Positions 1 through 10,059 of a DNA stretch of 64,000 bases are shown one piece after another (the stretch's first letter is position 1; every line of letters begins with the position of its first letter). The DNA lies in NCBI GenBank assembly GCA_022448985.1, contig JAKVCR010000040.1, positions 1 to 64,000 on the forward strand. Reading direction: 5' to 3'. The position numbers and the translations under genes were made by a program. A model generated the notes under the pieces. That model saw nothing but the letters and a program-made list of their open reading frames with translations, was not told the origin of the DNA and did no database searches. Source of the stretch: Roseibacillus sp. Lineage in GTDB: Bacteria > Verrucomicrobiota > Verrucomicrobiia > Verrucomicrobiales > Akkermansiaceae.

Positions 1-1
1 C

Positions 2-454
2 AGTGGCCTGAGCGATGAGGAGATCGAGAAGGCCAAGCAGGAGGCAGAGGCTCATTCCGAGGAGGACAAGAAGCGTGCCGAGGAAATCGACGAAAGAAAC
101 AAGGCCGAGAATCTTGTTTATCAGGTCGAAAAGCAGGTCGAGGAACTGGGAGACCAGGTTCCTTCTGAATTGAAGAGCAGCCTGGAGGCAAAGACCGGCG
201 CGGTGAAGGAGGCCCTCAAGTCAGATGACACCGAAGCGGTGCGGGCCGCCATGAGTGACCTTGAAAAGACCATGGGAGAACTTATGGCAGCAGCCCAGCA
301 GGCCGCGGGGGCTGCGGGAATGGATCCTGCCGCGGCCGCGGCTGCGGCTGCGGGGGCCGGGGCAGGTCCGGTGGCTTCCGAGGATGCCCCGGAAGAGCCC
401 CGGGAGGCAAAAGGCAAGGTTGTCGATGCGGAAGTCGTTGACGCCGAGAAGTAA
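2..454 (+). CDS. dnaK: Chaperone protein DnaK, C-terminal fragment (5' end outside window)
   Basis: Frame opens at the window edge: SGLSDEEIEKAKQEAEAHSEEDKKRAEEIDERNKAENLVYQVEKQVEELGDQVP..., typical DnaK C-terminal lid, ending in a low-complexity Ala/Gly region and EEPREAKGKVVDAEVVDAEK. Confidence 0.93.
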   Translation, partial: SGLSDEEIEKAKQEAEAHSEEDKKRAEEIDERNKAENLVYQVEKQVEELGDQVPSELKSSLEAKTGAVKEALKSDDTEAVRAAMSDLEKTMGELMAAAQQAAGAAGMDPAAAAAAAAGAGAGPVASEDAPEEPREAKGKVVDAEVVDAEK

Positions 455-544
455 TCTGTCAGTTTCCCGCCCCGCTCTTCTCCGGAAGGCGGAGCGGCTA
501 CTCAACCAAAACAAAACAAAACGAACCAAAACCACAACGGAATC

Positions 545-838
545 ATGGCTAGTATTAAACCACTCGGACAGCGCGTGCTCGTAAAGCGGCTCGATGCTGA
601 AGAAGTCAGTGCCGGCGGCATTGTGCTTCCCGACACAGCCCAGGAGAAGCCGCAGGAAGCCGAAGTCGTCGCACTTGGCACCGGCGGAAAAGACGAAAAC
701 GGAAACGACATCCAATTCTCGGTCGAGGAGGGCAACAAAGTCCTCATCTCGAAATACGGGGGAACGGACGTTAAAGTAGATGGCGAAGATCTCCTCATCA
801 TCAATGAAGGTGACATCCTCGGCGTGATTGCGGACTAG
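545..838 (+). CDS. groES: Co-chaperonin GroES
   Basis: MASIKPLGQRVLVKRLDAEEVSAGGIVLPDTAQEKPQEAEVVALGTGG..., 97 aa, next to groEL. Confidence 0.97.
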   Translation: MASIKPLGQRVLVKRLDAEEVSAGGIVLPDTAQEKPQEAEVVALGTGGKDENGNDIQFSVEEGNKVLISKYGGTDVKVDGEDLLIINEGDILGVIAD

Positions 839-898
839 CATCCGCGGTCGGGAGTAATCCGCTATCGGAGCTCCCAGCTGACAACCGATAATTATTAA

Positions 899-2554
<1,656 letters not shown>

Positions 2555-2599
2555 GGGAAGGCGGGACTCTTTAATCCTCCAAGTCTCAAGATCAATCAA

Positions 2600-2627
2600 A
2601 GCCGGGCGGGAAACCGCCCGGCTTTTT
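2600..2627 (+). terminator. Rho-independent terminator after groEL
   Basis: AGCCGGGCGG-GAAA-CCGCCCGGCT followed by TTTTG. Confidence 0.88.
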
Positions 2628-2695
2628 GTTGCTGATAAATATGGAGGGACGAGCAGTTTCTGGATCTGCTCCCCGCCCTGCAGCCAGAATGCAAG

Positions 2696-2718
2696 AAAGC
2701 TGGCCGGAGCCAGCTTTT
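2696..2718. terminator. Hairpin between convergent groEL and prepilin genes (possible bidirectional terminator)
   Basis: AAAGCTGGC-CGGA-GCCAGCTTT, perfect 9-bp stem. Confidence 0.65.
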
Positions 2719-2747
2719 GTCATGGGTAATGAGGCGGGGGCCTCTCC

Positions 2748-3374
2748 TTAGTTCTTGCCTCTCCAGGAATAAACGTTGTCGCGGTTCTTCGTCGCTGCGG
2801 CCTGACCGGTAGTGTACTGACCATCGGGGCCGCTACTCCAGGCGATGGCCATGCGCCCACCATAGAGGGGCTTCGCGGCGTCGAAGGGATCAACTATCTC
2901 TTCGTCCAGGTCGTAATCCATGAGGACAAAGTAGTGGCGGTTGGTAGCTGCATTACCGGATTTCTTCCAGGCGTCAAAAAGCTCCACCGAGCGTTCGGTA
3001 TAGAAGAGTCCCCCGTAAGCACCATTCTGGGTCTTGCCCTTGGCATCCTTGCCTTGGAAGTAGCGTACTTCCTTGGGATTGCTGTCCTTGTCGAAGCCCA
3101 CCAGCTGGTCCATCAGGCTGTTCGTGGTAGGAGCGCCCGGAGCGGTAGCGGATTCCGCGGCCTCGGGCAGGTAGTTGTAGTCGTCGTAGTAGGCCTGGAT
3201 GGATTGGACGAGGTTGGTGCAGTCCTGGGTGGCGACGGTCTTTTTGGCGGCGTTCATCACGGCAGCGCCGGCACCGAAGCCCATGGCGGCAAGGATCACG
3301 ATGATGGCGATCACGACGAGTAGTTCGATGAGGGTAAAGCCGTGGTTGCCGGAGGGGTTGGAGGTTATCTTCAT
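2748..3374 (-). CDS. Type II secretion/pilin-like prepilin with N-terminal methylation motif
   Basis: MKITSNPSGNHGFTLIELLVVIAIIVILAAMGFG; canonical G|FTLIE prepilin peptidase site. Confidence 0.9.
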   Translation of the reverse strand: MKITSNPSGNHGFTLIELLVVIAIIVILAAMGFGAGAAVMNAAKKTVATQDCTNLVQSIQAYYDDYNYLPEAAESATAPGAPTTNSLMDQLVGFDKDSNPKEVRYFQGKDAKGKTQNGAYGGLFYTERSVELFDAWKKSGNAATNRHYFVLMDYDLDEEIVDPFDAAKPLYGGRMAIAWSSGPDGQYTTGQAAATKNRDNVYSWRGKN

Positions 3375-3560
3375 AGCTGATCAGGGATTAGGGAATCTAC
3401 TTCCCGCGGAAAGGTGGAGGGATGGCCGGACTTTGGCAATCCCCCGGTTGGGGAAATTACAATGTCAATACTAAGCTGGCCTTGTCCCGGGCGGGATGCA
3501 ACCCAATTTTTGCACGCCTTCCGCATTGCTGCCGGGGCTGCAACTATCCAGAGTCTGTCC

Positions 3561-5780
3561 ATGGCAGAGGCCGGGGGCTTGAGGGAGAAGGTCTTGGAGC
3601 TCATGCGCCAACCGGGATATCGTCCGCGGAACAAGGGAGAATTGGCCCGTGCTTTGGAACTCCATCCCGATCTGCGGGCTGATTTGCGAGCTGAGTTGGC
3701 GCTTCTTGAGAGGGAAGGGGTGATTGTGCGCGGGAAAAAGGCCCGCTACCGCCTGCGTGCACAGGAGGGCAACCTGCTCTCCGGGATTCTCCGTTTTCAA
3801 CCTAAAGGCGCGGCCTGGTTTTATCCCGACCCTCGCGATCCTGCCAACCTGGCGAGCGGAATTGACCTTGAGCGCTTCAGCCGCATTTACGTGGGAGCGC
3901 GAAAGACTTCGGTAGCGCTCGATGGTGATCGGGTGGCACTTCGCATTGAGCGACTCGGCCCGCCAGTGTGGTGGAAGCATGCCAGGCACAAGCGGGCATC
4001 CCTTGAGGCCCCGGGAGCAGAGGACCAGGCCAGTGGCCGTGTGGAGCGCATTCTACAGCGTCGCAGCGGGGTGGTGGTGGGAACCCTGATTGAGCGCAAG
4101 GGGTTTGTCTACGTCCAGCCCGACGACGGGAGCCTGCCTCCAACAATCGAGTTGGAGAGCGCGGGGGGTGGAAGGTCAGGCCAGAAGGTCGCGGTGCGTT
4201 TGCTGGAATGGAACAGCCGTCAGGTGGTGCCTCGCGGAGAGATTACCGAGGTGCTGGGCTGGCCGGATGAAGGAGGGGTAGATATTCGTGGAATCATTCT
4301 TCGCCATGGGTTGCGGGAGGGATTTCCCGAGGAGGTCCAGAACGAGGCGGGGGAAGTTCCCTCCACCGTTCAACCAGAAGCGCTGGAGGGACGAGTGGAC
4401 TGGCGAGAGAAACTGGTTATCACGATCGATCCGGCGGATGCGCGTGATTTTGATGATGCTATCTGCGTGCGGGAGCTTGAGAACGGATGGGAGCTGGCGG
4501 TACATATTGCGGATGTTGCGCACTATGTGAAGCCGGGTACCGCTCTGGACCGGGAAGCACGGGAGCGAGGCAACTCGACCTACCTGGTGGACCGGGTTCT
4601 TCCGATGCTTCCCGAGGAATTGAGTAATGGGATATGTTCGCTGGTGCCTGCGAAGGACCGTCTTACTCGGTGCGTGACCATGAGCTTCGACAGGAAGGGG
4701 AGCATGACCTTGGCACGTTTTGAACAGGCGGTCATCTGTTCCAGGTCCCGGCTGACCTACGAGGAAGCACAGGAGATGCTGGAGAAGGGAACGGATGGGC
4801 TTGATCCGTCACGTTCCGAGATCGCGGGGGCCCTCACGAGGTGCTGGGAGCTGGCCAAGCTCCTGCGCCAGCGCCGGTTTGCACAGGGAGCGTTGGATCT
4901 GGATTTCCCGGAGATCCGCATGGAGCTTGATGAATTCGGCCGGCCCTCCGGGTATCGGCGCGAGGACTACAATGAAAGTCACCAGCTGATCGAGGAGTTC
5001 ATGCTGGCAGCCAATGAGGCGGTGGCGCGTGCGGTCAAGAATGCCGAGAGCCCTGGGATTTATCGTGCGCACGAGGAACCGGATCACGACAAGCTTTTCG
5101 AATTTGCTGAACTTGCACGAAGTCACGGGTATGAGCCGGGCGATCTCGTCAACAAGAAGCACATTCAGAACCTTTTGCGGGACTGTCGGGGTCAACCGGA
5201 GGAGCATGCGATCAAGCTGGGATTGCTCAAGAGCCTGAAGCGGGCAAGTTATAGCGAGGAGCCTTTGGGGCATTACGGCCTTTCCAAGACGGACTATTGT
5301 CATTTCACGAGCCCCATCCGTCGCTACGCCGACCTCATCATGCATCGGCTGCTTGAGCCCCTTCTTGAGACCCCGCTCACTCGCACCTCAAAGGTGCCTG
5401 CCCGGGTTCAATGTGCCGAGATTTCGGATCATATTTCCACTACTGAGCGGACGAGTGCGAGTGCAGAGACGGAATCGCATCGCCTCAAGATGCTCGAGTG
5501 GCTGGACCTCAGTGCACACGAGGCCGATCCTCCGGTCTTTGAGGCTGTTATCACGGATGTGCGGAAGATCGGTCTCATGGTGGAGGCCCTTGAGATCCTG
5601 CAACGTGGGCTCGTCAAGCGGGATGATTTCCCGGCCGGGGACTGGCGCCTGGAGTCCCACCGGATGCGGTATGTCACGATGCGGGGTACCGAGTTGGCGC
5701 TTGGACAGGTCGTCGGGGTGCGGGTGGCGCGGGTCAACATGGAACGCCAGCTGGTGGATTTCCTGCTGGTCGGAGACTGA
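3561..5780 (+). CDS. rnr: Ribonuclease R (RNB-family exoribonuclease)
   Basis: RNB domain ...ITIDPADARDFDDAICV..., VADVAHYVKPGTALDREARERGNSTYLVDRVLPMLPEELSNGICSLVP, HFTSPIRRYADLIMHR; C-terminal S1-like region. Start could also be 3414. Confidence 0.93.
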   Translation: MAEAGGLREKVLELMRQPGYRPRNKGELARALELHPDLRADLRAELALLEREGVIVRGKKARYRLRAQEGNLLSGILRFQPKGAAWFYPDPRDPANLASGIDLERFSRIYVGARKTSVALDGDRVALRIERLGPPVWWKHARHKRASLEAPGAEDQASGRVERILQRRSGVVVGTLIERKGFVYVQPDDGSLPPTIELESAGGGRSGQKVAVRLLEWNSRQVVPRGEITEVLGWPDEGGVDIRGIILRHGLREGFPEEVQNEAGEVPSTVQPEALEGRVDWREKLVITIDPADARDFDDAICVRELENGWELAVHIADVAHYVKPGTALDREARERGNSTYLVDRVLPMLPEELSNGICSLVPAKDRLTRCVTMSFDRKGSMTLARFEQAVICSRSRLTYEEAQEMLEKGTDGLDPSRSEIAGALTRCWELAKLLRQRRFAQGALDLDFPEIRMELDEFGRPSGYRREDYNESHQLIEEFMLAANEAVARAVKNAESPGIYRAHEEPDHDKLFEFAELARSHGYEPGDLVNKKHIQNLLRDCRGQPEEHAIKLGLLKSLKRASYSEEPLGHYGLSKTDYCHFTSPIRRYADLIMHRLLEPLLETPLTRTSKVPARVQCAEISDHISTTERTSASAETESHRLKMLEWLDLSAHEADPPVFEAVITDVRKIGLMVEALEILQRGLVKRDDFPAGDWRLESHRMRYVTMRGTELALGQVVGVRVARVNMERQLVDFLLVGD

Positions 5781-5894
5781 ATTTGAGCGAGGGAAGGGGG
5801 ACTTGCGTTTTTATCCCTTTGTGCGATAGGAACGAGGCCGTGCCACAGATTAGTGCACGAATTAAAAGAATACTGCCACGCGCACAACCCACCG

Positions 5895-6260
5895 ATGAAA
5901 AACACATTAAAGCTTATAGCGGCGATCACGATCGCCGGTGTAGGGCTGGTCGCAGCCGACGACAAGGATGGTGACAAGCCCAAGGAAAAGCCCGCCAAGA
6001 AAGCGAAGGGGGGCAGGGGACTGATGTCCGCCGACAAGAACAAGGATGGCAAGATTACCCTGGATGAAATGAAATCCTGGGGAGCGGCCAAATCCAAGCC
6101 TGTTCCCGCCGAGAAAATCGAGGCACTTTTCAAGAAGCGGGACAAGAATGGCGATGGAACCCTGACTGCCGACGAAGTGAAGGGCGGCAAGAAGAAAGCC
6201 AAGCCGGAGGGCGAAGGGAAAAAGAAGAAGCCCGGGGCCAAGGACGGAGCTGCCAGCTAG
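5895..6260 (+). CDS. Secreted EF-hand domain protein
   Basis: Signal peptide MKNTLKLIAAITIAGVGLVAAD; two EF-hand loops DKNKDGKITLDE and DKNGDGTLTADE. Confidence 0.8.
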   Translation: MKNTLKLIAAITIAGVGLVAADDKDGDKPKEKPAKKAKGGRGLMSADKNKDGKITLDEMKSWGAAKSKPVPAEKIEALFKKRDKNGDGTLTADEVKGGKKKAKPEGEGKKKKPGAKDGAAS

Positions 6261-6295
6261 CATCCTACCTTTCCCTCAGCTTCGTTAAGTTAATC

Positions 6296-6323
6296 AAGGC
6301 CGTGGGAGACCACGGCCTTTCTT
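6296..6323 (+). terminator. Rho-independent terminator
   Basis: AAGGCCGTG-GGAGAC-CACGGCCTT followed by TCTT. Confidence 0.75.
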
Positions 6324-6419
6324 GTCGTTTGCCGGTTCCCAGTGCTAAAACGGCACGAAGATTTTTGGGGGCCAAAAGTTCTTTTCCTGTCCGCGGGAAG
6401 CAGCCATATCTGGCCCGTC

Positions 6420-7436
6420 ATGAAACGCATCCTGCTGCTTGCTGCGGCTTCCACATTGCCGGGTGTCCTATCGGCGCATCCCCATAAGGGGATTGCCCCG
6501 CAGGGCGAAGTTCTCACCGTTGCGGTTGCCACCGGCTCCGGTGATCATACCTATAAGAACGTTCCCTGGTGGGGGACGACGGAAAACAAGGGCGTCGGCA
6601 GCACCAATGGCGGGGTCGCCATCGACAAGGCCGGGAAAATTTACTTCAGCACGGATACACCGAACGGGATTCTCATCTACGATGCAAAGGGAAAGCAGGT
6701 GGGGAAAGCAGGACCGGGCAACATTCATGATCTCTTCATCCGGGAAGAGGGAGGAACTGAATACATCTGGGCCTCTCATACCGCAGGGAAGCGCCTGGTG
6801 AAGATGACCCTGGACGGCAAGGAAGTATTCCAGATCCCGAACGACAAGACCGCTGAGGTCAAGGGTGGGTGGGGCGGAGTGACCGCTGCCGATATTGCGC
6901 CTGATGGCTCGATCTTCATTGCCCTTGGATACGGCTCCAACTTCATTCACAAGTTTGACGCAGAGGGGAAACTCATCAAGACCTTCGGGGGACGGGGCAA
7001 GGGCGAAGGCCAGTGTAACACCGCACATGGCATGGCTCTTGATTACCGCTTTGATCCACCGCGAATCATGGTGGCGGACCGCGAGAATGGTCGCCTGACC
7101 CACTGGGATCTGGAGGGGAACTGGATTGGAGTAGTCGCTGATGGGCTGCGCCGGCCGACCGATCTGGCCTTCCGGGGAGAGGTAGTTGCGGTCACCGAGC
7201 TGGCGGGTGGAGTCAAGATTCTCGACAAGGCCGGCAAGGTGATTGCCCTCCTTGGTGAAAATCCGAATCCAAGGCAGAGGGGGCAGAACGGGGTGGCTCC
7301 CAACCAGGCCAAGCCCGCCCACTTCACTGCGCCGCATGGATTGGCCTACGATCCATCAGGAAATCTCTATGTGCAGGACTGGAATCGGTTCGGGCGCATT
7401 ACCAAACTTGTTCAAGTGGAGTCGTCGAAGCAATGA
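6420..7436 (+). CDS. Secreted NHL-repeat/beta-propeller protein
   Basis: Signal peptide MKRILLLAAASTLPGVLSAHP; repeats such as GVAIDKAGKIYFSTDTPNGILIYDAKGKQV and HGLAYDPSGNLYVQDWNRFGRITKL. Confidence 0.8.
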   Translation: MKRILLLAAASTLPGVLSAHPHKGIAPQGEVLTVAVATGSGDHTYKNVPWWGTTENKGVGSTNGGVAIDKAGKIYFSTDTPNGILIYDAKGKQVGKAGPGNIHDLFIREEGGTEYIWASHTAGKRLVKMTLDGKEVFQIPNDKTAEVKGGWGGVTAADIAPDGSIFIALGYGSNFIHKFDAEGKLIKTFGGRGKGEGQCNTAHGMALDYRFDPPRIMVADRENGRLTHWDLEGNWIGVVADGLRRPTDLAFRGEVVAVTELAGGVKILDKAGKVIALLGENPNPRQRGQNGVAPNQAKPAHFTAPHGLAYDPSGNLYVQDWNRFGRITKLVQVESSKQ

Positions 7437-8257
7437 CCAGCATCCCCCTGGAAGACAATTTCGAGGATATTCTCGGGAAAGCGCTGCGCGGGACCGGGAT
7501 CGCAGACGGCATTCTCGAGTTCCTTACGGGTGTACCCGAGGAGACCATCGTGAAATTGAAGGATGGTGAGTTCGAGGAGGATGCCCTGCGCAAGGTTGCC
7601 TCTCCCCTCGGACTTGATGCGGACACCCTCGTGGAGCGCGCAAAGGAGGCCTGGGTGCCGGAGCCGATCGACCTGGAGGGCCTGCGCCAGTACAACACCG
7701 TCTACGATGATATGACGGTGAACAACTATCTGGTGTGGGATCCGACGTCCAAGGAGGCAGCACTTTTCGATACCGGAACGGATGTGAGCAGGGCAATCGA
7801 GTGCGTTAACGAACTTGGCTTGGAACTCAGGCAACTCTTCCTCACCCACACCCATCTGGATCACATCATGGACCGGGCTGCGGTGGAGGCGCATAATCCC
7901 GAGGTCAAAACCTTCGTGAGCGCCCTTGAACCAGCGGCAGCAGCAACCCGGTTTCATCCGGGAGATGCGTTCTCGGTGGGAACATTGCGTATCTCCACGC
8001 TCCTCACCAAGGGCCATTCCCCGGGGGGCACGACTTATGTAATCAACGGGCTGACCCGTCCGGTGGCGATTGTGGGGGATGCACTTTTTGCGCAGTCCAT
8101 GGGAGGTGGGATGATTTCTTACCAGGATGCCCTGGCGACCAACCGGGCCGAACTATTTACCCTGCAGGACGAGACGATTATTTGTCCGGGACACGGACCA
8201 ATGACGACGGTGGGCGAGGAAAAGGCCCACAATCCCTTCTACCCAGAATTCAAGTAA
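7433..8257 (+). CDS. MBL-fold metallo-hydrolase
   Basis: LFLTHTHLDHI metal-binding motif, GHSPGGTTYVI and IICPGHGPMTT; overlaps upstream gene by ATGA. Confidence 0.88.
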   Translation: MTSIPLEDNFEDILGKALRGTGIADGILEFLTGVPEETIVKLKDGEFEEDALRKVASPLGLDADTLVERAKEAWVPEPIDLEGLRQYNTVYDDMTVNNYLVWDPTSKEAALFDTGTDVSRAIECVNELGLELRQLFLTHTHLDHIMDRAAVEAHNPEVKTFVSALEPAAAATRFHPGDAFSVGTLRISTLLTKGHSPGGTTYVINGLTRPVAIVGDALFAQSMGGGMISYQDALATNRAELFTLQDETIICPGHGPMTTVGEEKAHNPFYPEFK

Positions 8258-8273
8258 CAAAGAATAACACACC

Positions 8274-9164
8274 ATGAGCCAAAAAGTAGCATTTGTCGGA
8301 GTGGGAAGGATGGGCGCCAACATGGCCCGTCACCTGCAACTCGATTGTGGGCACGATGTGACCGCGGTTTACGATATCAACAAGGAGATTGCCGCCTCGC
8401 TTGCGGAAGAACTGAGCGCCGCAAACTGTGAGAAACTTGCTGAGGTGACCGCCGCCGCGGATGTCATCATCACCGTGATCACGAATGACGATGCCATGCG
8501 TGCGATTTACTTCACGGAGGGAGACAATCTTTTACAGGATGCAGACGGCAAGACCTTCATCAACTGTGCTACCCTATCTCCCGGGGCGCATCGCGAGGTC
8601 TACGAGGCGGGCAAGGGGGTCGGAGCCGCGGTGCTTGAAGGGGCCATGGCCTCAAGCATAAGCCATGCACGGGAAGGCAACCTCTACCTCATGATCGGGG
8701 GCGAGGAGGAAGTGTTCAACAGCCACCGGGCGCTTCTTGATGATCTCTCTCTGAACCTGCGTCACTGCGGAGAAGCGGGAGAGGCCGCCAAGGTGAAGGC
8801 ACTGGTGAACATGGTGATGAACATCAACACGGCGGGTCTGGCGGAAGGTCTCGGCCTTGCCTCGGCCCTGGGACTCGATCTCGGGATGATCTGTGAAATC
8901 TTCTCGCAGACCGGTGCCAACTCACGCGTGCTGGAGACGGATTCGGAGGACATGATTGACCGCGATCATGAGTGTTGGTTTTCGTCCGAGCACGCCGCCA
9001 AGGACTCCGGGATCGCGCAGGCCCTGGCGCAGGATGCAGGCCTGAGTCTGCCGGTCAATGATGCGACCAAGGCTCAGTATGACAGGATGACGGCGGAAGG
9101 GCTTGGCGAGCTGGACAAATCCGGGATCGCCGAACTGACCTTCCCGGGACGGCACGGATCCTGA
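8274..9164 (+). CDS. NAD(P)-dependent beta-hydroxyacid dehydrogenase (3-hydroxyisobutyrate dehydrogenase family)
   Basis: MSQKVAFVGVGRMGANMARHL (GxGxxG Rossmann); FINCATLSPGAHREV and GEAGEAAKVKALVNMVMNIN family motifs. Confidence 0.9.
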   Translation: MSQKVAFVGVGRMGANMARHLQLDCGHDVTAVYDINKEIAASLAEELSAANCEKLAEVTAAADVIITVITNDDAMRAIYFTEGDNLLQDADGKTFINCATLSPGAHREVYEAGKGVGAAVLEGAMASSISHAREGNLYLMIGGEEEVFNSHRALLDDLSLNLRHCGEAGEAAKVKALVNMVMNINTAGLAEGLGLASALGLDLGMICEIFSQTGANSRVLETDSEDMIDRDHECWFSSEHAAKDSGIAQALAQDAGLSLPVNDATKAQYDRMTAEGLGELDKSGIAELTFPGRHGS

Positions 9165-9190
9165 GAGAGCAGGAGAGCTCCCCAAGAGAA

Positions 9191-9216
9191 AGAGCCCCGC
9201 ATGGCGGGGCTCTTTG
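9191..9216 (+). terminator. Rho-independent terminator
   Basis: AGAGCCCCGC-ATG-GCGGGGCTCT followed by TTG. Confidence 0.75.
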
Positions 9217-9245
9217 ACATTAATCTTTAAACTTGGGGAATTGAA

Positions 9246-9680
9246 CTATCCGGCGATTTCAGCGCCGTGGAAGTCGTTCCAGTCTTCAAGGTTGTTGAGA
9301 TTTACCGCGTCAAGGATACCAGCATCGGCGGGAAGGCCGACTGCGCCGAGAATCCCATTACGGGTGTCGTCGTCGTGGTTATAGCCGTCAACCGCCGCGT
9401 TGTGAGCGGCAATCTTGTCGGCATCGAAGCTTCCGTTGGCCTGGCACCAGGCCTCACAGGCTACGTAGTTCGGCTTTTCAGCTGCGACGTGATCGAGGAA
9501 TGCCTGACGATCGATGCCCAGCGCGTCGAGGGTCATTTGGTCAAAGCCGGCCCCAGCCGCGGGGTAGTCGGGATGAAGCTTGCCGGCTGCGTCGAGCGAA
9601 GCTTTTTGCCAGAGGCGCGGGAGATGCTGTACACCGAGAGGACCTGCGGTGCCTGAACTGATGGTTGGAATAATGCTCAT
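9246..9680 (-). CDS. DUF5069-like protein
   Basis: GVQHLPRLWQKASLDAAGKLHPDYPA...ALGIDRQAFLDHVA resembles the DUF5069 pattern (LPRxxxKA...GID...F); assignment from memory only. Confidence 0.6.
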   Translation of the reverse strand: MSIIPTISSGTAGPLGVQHLPRLWQKASLDAAGKLHPDYPAAGAGFDQMTLDALGIDRQAFLDHVAAEKPNYVACEAWCQANGSFDADKIAAHNAAVDGYNHDDDTRNGILGAVGLPADAGILDAVNLNNLEDWNDFHGAEIAG

Positions 9681-9951
9681 GGTCTAAATATAGCGTTGAA
9701 CAGATGCACGCATAGCGCCCGGTGAGGTTTCTTGGCAATAGCAATCCGAACAGAGTGGATAATTTTCCGGACCCTAGAGGCTAAATTCTAAAGCTGTTGA
9801 ACTAATGTGCGGGCGGCAGGATAGGGGAGAACGGGCGAGGGAGGCCGCCTCATTGAGCCCTCCGACAGGATATTTTTTTCGTGAGCTATGGGTTCTCCGT
9901 TGAAGAGGGTTGGTGGGTAAAACTGCGTCTTTTAAGGGCGGAACTGGCTGA

Positions 9952-9979
9952 TTGACAGCCTTCAAACGGTTGCTAAGGT
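9952..9979 (+). promoter_or_regulatory. Possible sigma70-type promoter upstream of ppdK
   Basis: TTGACA (9952-9957), 16-nt spacer, TAAGGT (9974-9979). Confidence 0.4.
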
Positions 9980-10059
9980 GCGCGCCCGTTCGCGCCGGGC
10001 AGTTTGATGCCCTCCCAATGGCGCACGCCTTTTGCAACCAGATAGACCCCTTCCTGACG

